Numbered from the stretch's first letter, positions 36,239 through 45,296 are shown. The stretch: DNA of 64,000 nucleotides from Streptomyces ardesiacus (GCF_003112575.1 NZ_BEWC01000002.1:620001-684000); one strand, 5' to 3'. A program made the numbers and translations. The notes: a model not told the origin generated them from the sequence alone.

Positions 36239-38140
36239 TCACCGGACGGGGCTCTGGTAGCTCGCTGCCTGCGTGGTGAAGAGACGGGCGTACACGCCGG
36301 TCGTGGACATGAGGTCCTCATGACTGCCCCGCTCGGTGATGCGCCCGTTCACAAGAACCACGATGTGGTCGGCTTCCCTGACGGCACCCAGTCGATGTGA
36401 GATCAGCAGACTCGTACGTCCCTTGCGGTATATCGCCAGCGACTGATGGATCTCGTTCTCGGCTTCCGGGTCGAGGCCGGACGAAGGTTCGTCGAGTATC
36501 AGGAAATCCCTGTCGTCCCTCAGCAGAGCACGTGCCAGGGCCAGGCGCTGCCACTGGCCGCCCGAAAGCACAACCCCGGTCTCGGCGTTGTTCTTGTCCA
36601 GTTCGCTGAAGAACATGCGGGACAGGAGGGTTTCGTAGCCGTGCGGGAGGGACTGCAGTTTCTCGTGTGCTCCGGCACGGACGGCGGCGTGACGGACCTT
36701 GGACGTATCGGCCATCGCTGTCAGGTCACCCAGGCCGATGTTCTCCCGCACCGTCAGGTCGTATTCCATGTAGTCCTGGAACACCGCGCCCATCCGCGCC
36801 CGGAGCTGCTCCGGATCCATGGTGCGGATGTCCACGCCGTCCCAGAGGACCTGACCACGGGTCGGGTCGTAGAAGCGGCAGAGCAGTTTGATCAGGGTGC
36901 TCTTCCCTGCCCCATTGAGCCCCACGAGTGCCGTGGTCTGTCCGGCCCTGATCTCGAAGCTGACGCCGCGCAGTACCCAGTCCTGGTCCTCCCCGTAGCG
37001 GAACCACACATCACGGAGCTCGATCGACTCCGTCAGCGCGGGCACGGCCTTCGGCCTGGGCGGGACCCGCAGATCGGCCTCGGACTCCAGGACGTACAGC
37101 AGGTGCTGGAACATCAGCATGATCTCGTGCACGGTCGCGGCCCGGGCCGCGAACTCCGTCAGAGAGCCCTGGACGGAGGAGATGGCCGAGATCAGCATCG
37201 TCACGTCGCCGATGGAGATGTGCCCCTGATACGCGGCCCAGACCGCCCAGACCAGCCCCGCCCCGGAGACGATCGAGGCGGTCAGGCCGAGGCTCACCTG
37301 GATCCGCAGCGTCCTGCGGTCCACCAGGTCCTTGGCGGCGTTGATACTGCGCCGGTCGGCCAGCATGCGTTCCCGGAAGTACGGTCCCAGACCGAAGAGA
37401 CGGATCTCCTTCGCGGCCTCGACGCTGGACAGGAGCTGATCGAAGAAGAACTCCCGGCGTTCGCTCGGGCTCACTTCCCACACAAGGCTGACACGAGAGG
37501 CGGCGAGCGAAAGCTCGGCGATGAGGACGGCGGAGCCGAACAGCAGCACGAAGAGGGCGAGCACAGGAGCCACGCTCAGCAATGACCCCATGAATCCGAA
37601 GACCGTCAGGAGTGCGCGTGTCATCCCCAGAAGGCTCTCAAGCAGCCCGACGGCCCCACCGCTGCCGGCCTGCTTGGCGAGCCGCAGCCGGTCCAGGAAG
37701 GCCGGGTCCTCGAAACGTGCCAAACCCGTCATGCGTTCCATGGCGCGGAACACGTCGGCCTGCGACTTCAACCCGACCGCCCTCGCGAGACGGGCGCTGG
37801 CGAAGGTGCTGAAGTGAGGCAGCACCCCCGTCAGAACTCCCGAGGCCACCATTCCGCCTGCCGGCAGGACGAGGGAGGACATCGGGCTTCCCGAGGTGAT
37901 GTGGTCCACAAGCCCCTTCGTGGACCACGCCATCGCCACCGGCACGATCCCGGCGGTCAGAGCTCCCGCCATGTACAACGTGGTCAGCCATGGTGCTGTG
38001 CCGAAGACCAGGACCAGCGCCTTCTTCGCCGTCGCGGCCGTTCCATTCAGTTTGATCAGCCCGTCCGGGCCACGATTTCGCAAGACCTTGCGCCCTTCCA
38101 CGACCATGGGCAGTGCGCAAGCACTCTGGCGCAGGGGCAT
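36239..38140 (-). CDS. ABC exporter, fused membrane and ATPase domains
   Basis: A 633-residue half-transporter. About six membrane segments (about 45-340) precede a complete ATPase: Walker A GLNGAGKST (about 405), signature LSGGQWQR, Walker B FLILDEPSSGLDP, switch ISHRLGAV. It lacks the C39 peptidase domain of LanT-type exporters, so leader cleavage must be done by another enzyme such as the signal peptidase or membrane protease of the island. It probably exports the island peptide as a homodimer. The start is uncertain: MPLRQSACALP and a later ATG (MVVEGRKV) are both possible, and neither has a strong ribosome site. Confidence 0.87.
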   Translation of the reverse strand: MPLRQSACALPMVVEGRKVLRNRGPDGLIKLNGTAATAKKALVLVFGTAPWLTTLYMAGALTAGIVPVAMAWSTKGLVDHITSGSPMSSLVLPAGGMVASGVLTGVLPHFSTFASARLARAVGLKSQADVFRAMERMTGLARFEDPAFLDRLRLAKQAGSGGAVGLLESLLGMTRALLTVFGFMGSLLSVAPVLALFVLLFGSAVLIAELSLAASRVSLVWEVSPSERREFFFDQLLSSVEAAKEIRLFGLGPYFRERMLADRRSINAAKDLVDRRTLRIQVSLGLTASIVSGAGLVWAVWAAYQGHISIGDVTMLISAISSVQGSLTEFAARAATVHEIMLMFQHLLYVLESEADLRVPPRPKAVPALTESIELRDVWFRYGEDQDWVLRGVSFEIRAGQTTALVGLNGAGKSTLIKLLCRFYDPTRGQVLWDGVDIRTMDPEQLRARMGAVFQDYMEYDLTVRENIGLGDLTAMADTSKVRHAAVRAGAHEKLQSLPHGYETLLSRMFFSELDKNNAETGVVLSGGQWQRLALARALLRDDRDFLILDEPSSGLDPEAENEIHQSLAIYRKGRTSLLISHRLGAVREADHIVVLVNGRITERGSHEDLMSTTGVYARLFTTQAASYQSPVR

Positions 38141-38181
38141 CTCGCAAATCGCTCTGTGATCTGTCTGAGGACACGGGGGCC

Positions 38182-38763
38182 GTGACCGCGACAGATCGCC
38201 GAAAGGTCGAAGACGGCACAGGGGGAGAGGCTGGGCCGGAGCGGCCATTCCGGTGGCTCCCCCTCGCAGCCGAAGGGCAAGCCGTGCTGAAGGACCTCCC
38301 AGCCGTGGCGACGACCGTCGCGCTCGTCGCCGCCGTGACCGTCTGTGCCGCGGTGGTTCTTGTGGTGGTGCTCCGCCGCACCTTCGTGGTCGTCACCGTG
38401 ACCGGGCTGAGCATGCTGCCGACCTATCGGCCGGGGGACCGTGTCATAGTCCGGCGCGGGCGCGTGCCGGCCAACGGTGGGGAAGTGGTCGTCGAGATGC
38501 CGCGCATCGAGGACCGGACGTGGCGGTCCGCGGCTGCGGGACTGGGAGCGCCGGGGGCCGACGTGACCCGGCGTTCGTGGCTGATCAAGCGGGTCGCGGG
38601 GGTTCCGGGAGACGTCTGCTCCCCTCTTAGCGGCGAGTCGGTGGAAGTTCCCCCGGGGCATCTCTTCCTGCTGGGTGACAACGCCGACCTGAGCTTCGAC
38701 TCCCGGCAGATGGGGCCGTTCCGGAGCGATCGCGTCCTTGGCTCCGTGTGGTTCCGGCTTTAG
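38182..38763 (+). CDS. Signal peptidase I (S26 family)
   Basis: A 193-residue type I signal peptidase with an N-terminal cytoplasmic stretch, one membrane segment (about 42-66) and the catalytic domain outside. The Ser nucleophile is in TGLSMLPTY (Ser77), the general base Lys in LIKRVAG (Lys136), and the last conserved box is LLGDNADLSFDSRQMGPF. It is small for the family, like accessory enzymes dedicated to one substrate. It is divergent from the ABC exporter with only about 40 bases between, and is followed by the MauE gene. A natural role is cleaving the Ala-rich site before the first Cys of the precursor peptide (inference). Confidence 0.9.
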   Translation: MTATDRRKVEDGTGGEAGPERPFRWLPLAAEGQAVLKDLPAVATTVALVAAVTVCAAVVLVVVLRRTFVVVTVTGLSMLPTYRPGDRVIVRRGRVPANGGEVVVEMPRIEDRTWRSAAAGLGAPGADVTRRSWLIKRVAGVPGDVCSPLSGESVEVPPGHLFLLGDNADLSFDSRQMGPFRSDRVLGSVWFRL

Positions 38764-38779
38764 AAATCTCGGAGGAGAA

Positions 38780-39316
38780 ATGAGCTTCCTGCTCATCTTT
38801 TGCAAGCTCTCGCTGGCCGCCATGTTCGTCTGCTCGTCCGTCACCAAGCTGCGTGACATGGACGCCTTGAGACGGCACATCGGGACGACGGCCCGGCTGC
38901 CGCTGCTTTCTCCCCGGTTCCTGGCCTGGTCGACCGTGGTGGCCGAGGTGGTGGCAGCTCTCGGGCTCGTGCTGACCGAGCGTTTCGGCTTCGTGGCCGC
39001 CGCCGGAGTGCTGGCCGGTTTCACCGCCTACCTTGTGCACGTCCTGCGGTCGGGCCGTTCGATCTCCTGTGGATGCACCGGTGCTTCGGGTGCGGATGTC
39101 TCGGGGATCCATCTGGTCCGGAACGGAATCGCGCTGGCCCTGTGCCTCGCCGGTCTGGTGGTGCCACACGTCCCCCTGCAGGGGCACCTGGTGGAGTACG
39201 CGGTGATGGCAGGACCGTCCTTCATCGTCGGCGGCGGGCTGCTGTACCTGGCTGAACTCCGGGAACTGCTGTCCTTGGGCTTCGCCGACCCCGGCGTGCG
39301 TGGCCAGAGGCCCTGA
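38780..39316 (+). CDS. MauE-like redox membrane protein
   Basis: A 178-residue protein with four hydrophobic segments, of the MauE/DoxX-like superfamily. The conserved Cys pair SCGC (Cys97 and Cys99) lies in a loop. MauE supports disulfide formation in methylamine dehydrogenase, and relatives pass electrons from thioredoxin-like partners to quinone. ATG with GGAGGAG just upstream, 16 bases after the signal peptidase stop, so both form one unit. With the two TlpA proteins it would form an oxidative folding system for the Cys-rich peptide (inference). Confidence 0.85.
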   Translation: MSFLLIFCKLSLAAMFVCSSVTKLRDMDALRRHIGTTARLPLLSPRFLAWSTVVAEVVAALGLVLTERFGFVAAAGVLAGFTAYLVHVLRSGRSISCGCTGASGADVSGIHLVRNGIALALCLAGLVVPHVPLQGHLVEYAVMAGPSFIVGGGLLYLAELRELLSLGFADPGVRGQRP

Positions 39317-39499
39317 CCCCTGTCGCCTCGTTGGGGCGCCTGGGCGGCCCACCCTGCCGACCCTCTCCGCCGGCGGGACCGAGCCGGCCTGCGAGGCCAC
39401 CCGGCGGACGGAGGCCTGCTCGGCCCAGTCGATCACCTGATGCACGGCGCCCCGGCTTGCCCCAGGGCCGCATGACCGGCGCCTCCCGTCGCGCCGGGG

Positions 39500-42400
39500 T
39501 CAGGCGTCCCGGGGCAGGCTGTCCATGAGACGTGAGATTCGTCGGGCGAGTATGCCGCCCTTGGACGCGCCGGTGAGTCGTGCCGCGTCGCTCACGGCCG
39601 ACCTCGCACCGGCGAAGTCCCCGATCGCGCACCTGGCCTCGGCTTCCGACAACCGCAGCCGAGCGGAGAGGAAGGGGGCTCCTCGTTCCACGAGGAATCC
39701 GGCTTCTCGGATGTGCTGAAGCGTGGCACCGGGGTTGCCCCGCGCCAGTTCCCAGTCGGCCCTTTCCAGCAGGAGAGTGGCCCGGCTGATGGTCTCACGG
39801 GTACGGTCCACTATCTTCCCGGCGGACACGAGGTTCGTCTCGGCCTCGTCCAGACGTTCGCGTGTTCTGGCGGCCGCCGCGAGACCGAGCAGACAGGCGA
39901 CTTGGCAGTTCTCGTTCTGAACGGCCTCTGCCTTCTTCAGAGCGTCTCTGAAGTATGTCTCGGCCATGGACGTGTCTCCGGCGTCGAGGTGTACCAGGCC
40001 GAGTGTTTCGAGGGTTATCGCCCTAGCGTATTCGGAGTCCACGACATCGGCGACTTCCAGAGCCTCCGACAGAACGTTCTCCGCCTCCTCGAAAAGCCCC
40101 ATCCTCTGGCGGACCAGCCCCTGATTGACCAGGATGATCGAGCGGAAATGCTGATTCTCGCGAGCGAGTGGAAGCGCTTTGGACAGGGCTGTCTCGGCTT
40201 CGTCGAGTTCACCGAGAGCCAGGTGCGCGGACGCAGTGTTGTTCAGTGCCGCCACTTGGTCGGAGACGCGGCCGTTGACCATGAACAGCGCGGTTGCCTG
40301 TTTGTAGTGGAGGAGCGCCTTCCGCGGATCCCCCTGCTGCTTCGTGGCCACTCCCATGCCCTGCAGCGCCACCGCCTCGCCCTGCATCCAGTCCACCTTC
40401 CGCGCGAGCTCCCGGGCCTGGGAGTACTCGACGAACGAGCGTTCCAGATCGGTGGCCCGCCAGTAAGCCGAACCCAGCGTCAGGCCCATGCATGCCGCGC
40501 CGAGGACGTCGTCATTACGGAGGGCGGAATCACGGGCCAGGCTCGCTATCCTTATGACCTCGGTCATGGGGCGGCGTAGCTGTAGCAGATCGTGTAGCGA
40601 GGAAATGATCTGCCATGTGGGGTATTCCTTGTCCGACTGTGCCGCGTGGCTCACGACGGCGGCTATGTGTGGCCATTCCTTGTCGAACCAGGAGATTGCT
40701 TCTGCTCGGTGCTCGAAGGCTGGCGGTACCGACCCGGCCGTCGCCGGGGGCAGATCGACTCGTGAGGCTCCGAAGCCACAGGACACGGAGGCGTTGCAGG
40801 AGCCGTGAAGATAGTGGTCCAAAACCCTGTGCGAGGCTGCCAGGATCTGCTCACCGCCATCGACTTCCTCGCACAGTTCCGTTGCGAACTCGCGGACCAG
40901 ATCGTGCCAGGTGTAAACCCTGTCGGTGCACTCCTGTATCAAGTGGAGACGGCTCGCCTCCATGAGTCCTTTCTCGACTTCACGTTCGTCCGCGCATGCT
41001 CCTGCCGCGAGTGCGGCCAATGAGATTTTCGATCCCGGAAACACTCCGATGGTTCGGAAAATGGCCTGGCTTTCCGACTGGAGTGTCCTGTAGGACAGAT
41101 CCAAGGCGTGCCGGATCGCCAGGTCGTTGTCGCCGGCCACTCGCAGCTGGACGAGGCGGCCCTGGCGCTCCAGATCGCTGACGTAGCGGGCCACGGACAT
41201 GGTGGGGCGCTGGTTGATGGCGGACGCGGCGATCGCTACCGCAAGCGGGAGCCTCTCGCACATCGAGATGAGTCGGCCGACCGCCTCCGGCTCGGCGGCC
41301 ACACGCTCTTCTCCGACGACGCGTCGAAGATAGGCATGGCAGTCGGCATCCCGCATGGTGCCGCATCGGACCTGATGGGCACCGAACATGACGCTCAGGC
41401 CGTTCATCTGGTCGCGGCTCGTCAGCAGGACCAGGACCTCGTCGCCGGCCGGCAGCAGATCCCTTACCTGCGACGTGCTCGAGGCGTTGTCCAGGAGCAG
41501 GATGAGCTTGCGATCCGCACAGAGCGTGCGCAAGAGGGCAGATTGCGCGATCGCTGACGTCGGGATCTCGTCCGGCTCACAGCCGAGGGCCTGAAGGAGG
41601 ATGGGGAGAGATTCATCGGTTCCCATCGGAGCAGAGCGGTCGAATCCGCGGAGGTCGAGAAATATCTGACCGTCGGGGAACTCGTGTGCGATGCTCCTGG
41701 CCCAGGCAATGGCCAGGGTCGTCTTCCCGGCTCCGGCTTCACCCGATATCACTATCAGGCGCTCGCCCTGCCTGAACGCAGCCTGAAGCGCCCCGACTTC
41801 CTCGGCGCGTCCACTGAAGTGGTGGGTGACGTGCGGCAGTTGACGTGGGACAACGTCTTTGCGCGCGCGGGCATCGGCGTCTTCTGTGCTTCCGGAGAGC
41901 AACGCAGTGTGCAACGCGGACAGTTCGCTGGACGGTTCTATTCCCAGTTCCTCCACGAGACGTCGGCGCAGGAGACGGAAGACCTCCAGGCCGTCCACCG
42001 TCCGCCCGACGTTGTGCAGCGCCTTCATGAGGAGGGCATGAGGCTTCTCGCGCAGAGGAAATTCGGTGGTGAGGCGAGTCAACTCCGGGATGGCAAGCTC
42101 GGATTGACCGCAGAAGATCCATGCTTCCATCTGTGTCTCCGCCGCCGACGAGTAGAGCTCGTACAACTGGTGGAGGTCGGGACGGGACCGCAGGTCCGGC
42201 AGGGGGTCGCCCCGCCACAGCTTGATCGCCGCGTCGAGTGTGTGCTGTGCCTTCTCCCATTCCCCCTGGGTGGAGGCGGCGATTCCCTCTCGGGCGATCC
42301 GGGTGAACTCGATGTAGTCCACCGACGTATCCGGTATCTTGAAAAGATATCCGCTGTCCGCGGTGCGCAGTATTTCCGTGGCATGCGGCCCTATCGCCTG

Positions 42401-42622
42401 TCGGATCTCCGCGACGAGTGAGCGTAGCCGGGCTGCGGCGCTCGCCGGCGGATGGTCGCCCCACACCATCCGGGACAGATGGGCTTGGGACACCGCACGG
42501 TTCGCGTTGAAGATCAGCGCTGAGCAAACCGCGCGTTGAAGGCGAGCCATTGGTACGGCTTCGCCGTCGATGACGAACTCGAAGGGCCCCAGGAGACGGG
42601 CCCGTAGAACCGGGGGGCGCAT
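39500..42622 (-). CDS. Large AfsR/SARP-type regulator with NB-ARC and TPR domains
   Basis: A 1,040-residue regulator. The winged helix (about 5-95; ARLLGPFEFVIDGEAVPM) and BTAD (about 100-245) are followed by an NB-ARC ATPase with Walker A SGEAGAGKTT (about 290-299) and Walker B LILLLDN (about 375). The C-terminal half is tetratricopeptide repeats (for example LGELDEAETALSKALPLARE, DAGDTSMAETYFRDALKKAE). AfsR-type proteins integrate signals by oligomerising with ATP. The start MRPPVLRARLLG fits the family. It is 130 bases downstream of the metalloprotease gene and points the same way, so may belong to the precursor operon. Confidence 0.9.
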   Translation of the reverse strand: MRPPVLRARLLGPFEFVIDGEAVPMARLQRAVCSALIFNANRAVSQAHLSRMVWGDHPPASAAARLRSLVAEIRQAIGPHATEILRTADSGYLFKIPDTSVDYIEFTRIAREGIAASTQGEWEKAQHTLDAAIKLWRGDPLPDLRSRPDLHQLYELYSSAAETQMEAWIFCGQSELAIPELTRLTTEFPLREKPHALLMKALHNVGRTVDGLEVFRLLRRRLVEELGIEPSSELSALHTALLSGSTEDADARARKDVVPRQLPHVTHHFSGRAEEVGALQAAFRQGERLIVISGEAGAGKTTLAIAWARSIAHEFPDGQIFLDLRGFDRSAPMGTDESLPILLQALGCEPDEIPTSAIAQSALLRTLCADRKLILLLDNASSTSQVRDLLPAGDEVLVLLTSRDQMNGLSVMFGAHQVRCGTMRDADCHAYLRRVVGEERVAAEPEAVGRLISMCERLPLAVAIAASAINQRPTMSVARYVSDLERQGRLVQLRVAGDNDLAIRHALDLSYRTLQSESQAIFRTIGVFPGSKISLAALAAGACADEREVEKGLMEASRLHLIQECTDRVYTWHDLVREFATELCEEVDGGEQILAASHRVLDHYLHGSCNASVSCGFGASRVDLPPATAGSVPPAFEHRAEAISWFDKEWPHIAAVVSHAAQSDKEYPTWQIISSLHDLLQLRRPMTEVIRIASLARDSALRNDDVLGAACMGLTLGSAYWRATDLERSFVEYSQARELARKVDWMQGEAVALQGMGVATKQQGDPRKALLHYKQATALFMVNGRVSDQVAALNNTASAHLALGELDEAETALSKALPLARENQHFRSIILVNQGLVRQRMGLFEEAENVLSEALEVADVVDSEYARAITLETLGLVHLDAGDTSMAETYFRDALKKAEAVQNENCQVACLLGLAAAARTRERLDEAETNLVSAGKIVDRTRETISRATLLLERADWELARGNPGATLQHIREAGFLVERGAPFLSARLRLSEAEARCAIGDFAGARSAVSDAARLTGASKGGILARRISRLMDSLPRDA

Positions 42623-42751
42623 CCTGACAGTGTAGTGAGCGCCCGACCGCCACCTTGGTGGTGCGTCCACGGCCGGAGGTGCCCGTGTGCCCGTCGCGTG
42701 CGGCGTGCCCCGGCCGAGGGCGGCCCGGAGGCACGTCAGGATGAAAGTGGT

Positions 42752-43969
42752 TCAGTGGCCGCAGGTGCGAAGGAAGCGGCTCATACGCCGTAGAGTGGGT
42801 CCGTGCCGCCTCCACCACAGGAATCCCCACAACGACTGCATGCACGCCAGTACGGCGATAGTCGCCATACTGTCCATCATGACGAGAGGATTTCCGCCCA
42901 CAGCCCCCTCCGCTGCCCGGAAAAACAGCGGTACGCTTACGGAAAGCAGGACGTGGGCACCTGCCGAAATGCACAGGACGGAACCGATCGCGCAGACAAT
43001 CGCATAGATCCTGACAGATCTGCGCTCAGTGGTCCCCAGTGATCTGCTCGGGTCGACGAGGTTTTTGTGCCGAAGTACATGCTTTCGCGCCAGATGGGTG
43101 AGGTACTTCGTCGAGTCGAAGTACAGGTTCCGGCATCGGGACAGATCCTGTATGACGAAGTACAGATCAGTCCGCATGAATACAAGCAGTTGATTGAAGA
43201 TCGACAGCATCAGCAGGACCGCGGCTATTCGGAACACCGGGACCGAAGGTTCGAACCCCACCCCGATACCGATCAGGCAGAGCCCGTAGATCATGCCGTC
43301 CGAAGCCATGCCCGCCAGATATACAGTCAGTCGTTCCCGTCTTCCGCGGAGCCATATTCCAGTGACTTCTGTCTGTACGACAAGGAATTGTAGCCGTGTT
43401 CCCAGATATACCCTTCCTGGCACGTCGAATGCCCGGGCGGTAGCCAAATGGGAGAGTTCGTGCAGAGATATCAGAACGGACGAGACGAGAATCTGTAGGG
43501 CGATGTTCAGGGTTCCATAAGGGGACCACAGGAGATCAGGGGCGGAGGGCACGTCGCCGCCCGACAGGAATATCGCCAAAAAGCCGAAGAAAGGTGTGAG
43601 AAGCGCCAGGAATTGCAGAGCCGGGTTGAGTACGAACTGCACATGGTGCGGTTTGACCCAGGGTAGGGAAGCAGGCAGTCGGCTGGCAGTCGGTATTTCT
43701 ACGTCCGAGATTTCCGAGACGAATCCGATGTCTACCATTCGGGTGACGAAGTCCGAGATGTCGAGACGCTTTCCGGTGGCCCTGAAAAGCTCGTGCCTGG
43801 TTTCTTCGACAGTCCTGCCCGACTGAAGGAGGCGCAGTGCGTCCGCGCCGGCCTCGGGCAGGCATATGACACGTCGAACCGCCTGGACCCCAACGATCCA
43901 CTCATCCCCTTCCCGGCGGAATTCAAGCGGATGGAAACGCACCCGTCTTGCATCCGCGCCAGTGGTCAC
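42752..43969 (-). CDS. M50-like membrane metalloprotease with PqqD-like N-terminus
   Basis: A 405-residue protein. Residues about 20-88 resemble a PqqD-type peptide-recognition domain (LPEAGADALRLLQSGRTVEE then MVDIGFVSEI). From about 110 on it has about six membrane segments. The zinc motif HELSH (His170, Glu171, His174) is inside the second segment, and the third ligand candidate is Asp268 in FMRTDLYF, as in site-2-protease relatives annotated as peptide zinc metalloproteases. The GTG start overlaps the ThiF stop (GTGA). It may cleave or help export the precursor peptide, or give immunity. Base composition is low for the genome (31 of 60 G/C at 43321-43380). Confidence 0.85.
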   Translation of the reverse strand: MTTGADARRVRFHPLEFRREGDEWIVGVQAVRRVICLPEAGADALRLLQSGRTVEETRHELFRATGKRLDISDFVTRMVDIGFVSEISDVEIPTASRLPASLPWVKPHHVQFVLNPALQFLALLTPFFGFLAIFLSGGDVPSAPDLLWSPYGTLNIALQILVSSVLISLHELSHLATARAFDVPGRVYLGTRLQFLVVQTEVTGIWLRGRRERLTVYLAGMASDGMIYGLCLIGIGVGFEPSVPVFRIAAVLLMLSIFNQLLVFMRTDLYFVIQDLSRCRNLYFDSTKYLTHLARKHVLRHKNLVDPSRSLGTTERRSVRIYAIVCAIGSVLCISAGAHVLLSVSVPLFFRAAEGAVGGNPLVMMDSMATIAVLACMQSLWGFLWWRRHGPTLRRMSRFLRTCGH

Positions 43970-45066
43970 GAGCCGCACACCGTGCAGTCGGGGCGAGAAG
44001 GATGGCGGACGTAGACAAGATGGTCGGGCGCTATCAGGTTCACGCCTCGCACGAACCCTGGGGCCTGCCGCGTGGTCCCGGTGACGATGCCGATGATCTC
44101 GTTGGCGAGGAGGGCTCCCGCGAGGGCCGCGGAGGGGGACATGACGCCGCTGTTCCCCAGGGGAGGGTGCCACTCGTCCTTGAGTTTCGCGGACTCACCC
44201 GCACCGAGACACTCGTAGCAGGGCCCCCCGGGACCGAACACTCCCACTGTGGACAGGGGGCCGCTGTAACCTGCGCACACCCACCGGGTGCCGCTCTCGG
44301 CGCACGTCGCGTTGACCATCCTGGTGATGGCATCATTCTTCGGCTCGTCGGCACACAACGCCAAGATGTCACAGTCGCCGACGACTTCTCTGATTTTTTC
44401 GGGTGAGTCCACCCGCTCGGGAGAGTAAGTGAAAGTGCCGGCGGAATTGACGTGCGCCAGGCGTCGCGCTGCCGTTTTCGCTTTGGGGGTGCCCAGGTCT
44501 CGTTCGTCGAACAGGACCTGGCGAGTGAGGTTCGACTCCTCGACCGTGTCGGGATCGATCAGGTGCAGATTCCCGACGCCGGCGGCGGCCAGTGCCCATG
44601 CAGCATGGCAACCGACGCCGCCCACGCCCAGAACCGCGATGCGGGAATCCATGAGGGCACACTGAGCTGTCGCCTCGTGAGCTCCTGGTCGCAGATCTAT
44701 GTGACGGAAGTACGCGAGGTTCCGCATGTAACGCTTCATCTCGTGCGGTGATCTTCGACGGAAGGCATGTCCGTCCCCGGAACGCCCCGCTGCATCCTCG
44801 ACGTACCCTGATTCGCACAGAAGGGAAATTACAGTGTCCGCTCCCGTGGGCCCGAGGTCAGGATATTTGGAGGAGAGCGAATCCCTTATGGCCTCGATGG
44901 GGGTGGATCCGTTCATCTGCGTGAGAGCTTCCCACGCCCATCCCCGCGGGTCCCGGATCTGAGCCGCCACGCCGTATACGCCACCGCCGATATGTATCGA
45001 TCCGTCGTCGAATCGGTGCGGTGTGTGCTCGGGCTTGACCCGAGGCAGACGCATCGGAGGCTTCAT
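43966..45066 (-). CDS. ThiF/E1-like adenylyltransferase with RRE-like N-terminus
   Basis: A 366-residue enzyme. Residues about 12-92 look like the leader-binding winged helix found before ThiF domains in RiPP pathways (DGSIHIGGGVYGVAAQIRDP, then STPIEAIRDSLSSKYPDL). The E1 domain has the ATP motif LGVGGVG (147-152), Asp171, and the SNLTRQVLFDERDLGTPKAK block. Zinc ligands are CYEC (283, 286) and CTVC (361, 364). E1-like enzymes adenylate a peptide C-terminus or assist azoline formation. No YcaO gene is present, so this is not a standard azole pathway. The start MKPPMRLP has GGGAG eight bases upstream; an ATG 15 bases earlier is possible. Confidence 0.88.
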   Translation of the reverse strand: MKPPMRLPRVKPEHTPHRFDDGSIHIGGGVYGVAAQIRDPRGWAWEALTQMNGSTPIEAIRDSLSSKYPDLGPTGADTVISLLCESGYVEDAAGRSGDGHAFRRRSPHEMKRYMRNLAYFRHIDLRPGAHEATAQCALMDSRIAVLGVGGVGCHAAWALAAAGVGNLHLIDPDTVEESNLTRQVLFDERDLGTPKAKTAARRLAHVNSAGTFTYSPERVDSPEKIREVVGDCDILALCADEPKNDAITRMVNATCAESGTRWVCAGYSGPLSTVGVFGPGGPCYECLGAGESAKLKDEWHPPLGNSGVMSPSAALAGALLANEIIGIVTGTTRQAPGFVRGVNLIAPDHLVYVRHPSRPDCTVCGS

Positions 45067-45102
45067 CCGGCCGGCTCCCATCCTGTAACTTCCCGAAACC
45101 CT

Positions 45103-45255
45103 CTAGCGCGCCACAGCCTTGCTGTCGATGGTTTCGATCGCGTCGAGAAGGCGTATTTCGATCACCTGCTCTTCGCCTTCCTTGGTGTCGATGACCTGCT
45201 CGTCGTAGGTTTGCTCGTCCATGTTCACGGTCTGCTCCGTTTCCAGCTGGTTCAT
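45103..45255 (-). CDS. Small acidic peptide, candidate RiPP precursor or leader
   Basis: A 50-codon frame (or 39 codons from an internal ATG at 45222 with GGAG about 12 bases upstream). It starts MNQLETEQTVNMDEQTYDEQ, is very acidic with a Glu/Ile/Val-rich middle, and ends IETIDSKAVAR. It has no Cys. It lies 36 bases before the ThiF gene and 102 bases after the Cys-rich peptide gene on the same strand, the usual place for a RiPP precursor. It could be a second precursor, or a leader supplied in trans for the RRE-like domains. The family is not recognised. Confidence 0.55.
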   Translation of the reverse strand: MNQLETEQTVNMDEQTYDEQVIDTKEGEEQVIEIRLLDAIETIDSKAVAR

Positions 45256-45264
45256 GAAATGAAG

Positions 45265-45296
45265 AGGGGCCGAGGAGATATCCTTCCGCGGCCCCT
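45265..45296 (-). terminator. Stem-loop between the Cys-rich peptide and downstream genes
   Basis: An eight-pair G/C-rich stem, followed after one mismatch by three more pairs, lies about 60 bases downstream of the Cys-rich peptide stop in the direction of transcription. RiPP operons often carry such attenuators after the precursor gene, allowing more precursor than enzyme mRNA. Confidence 0.5.
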
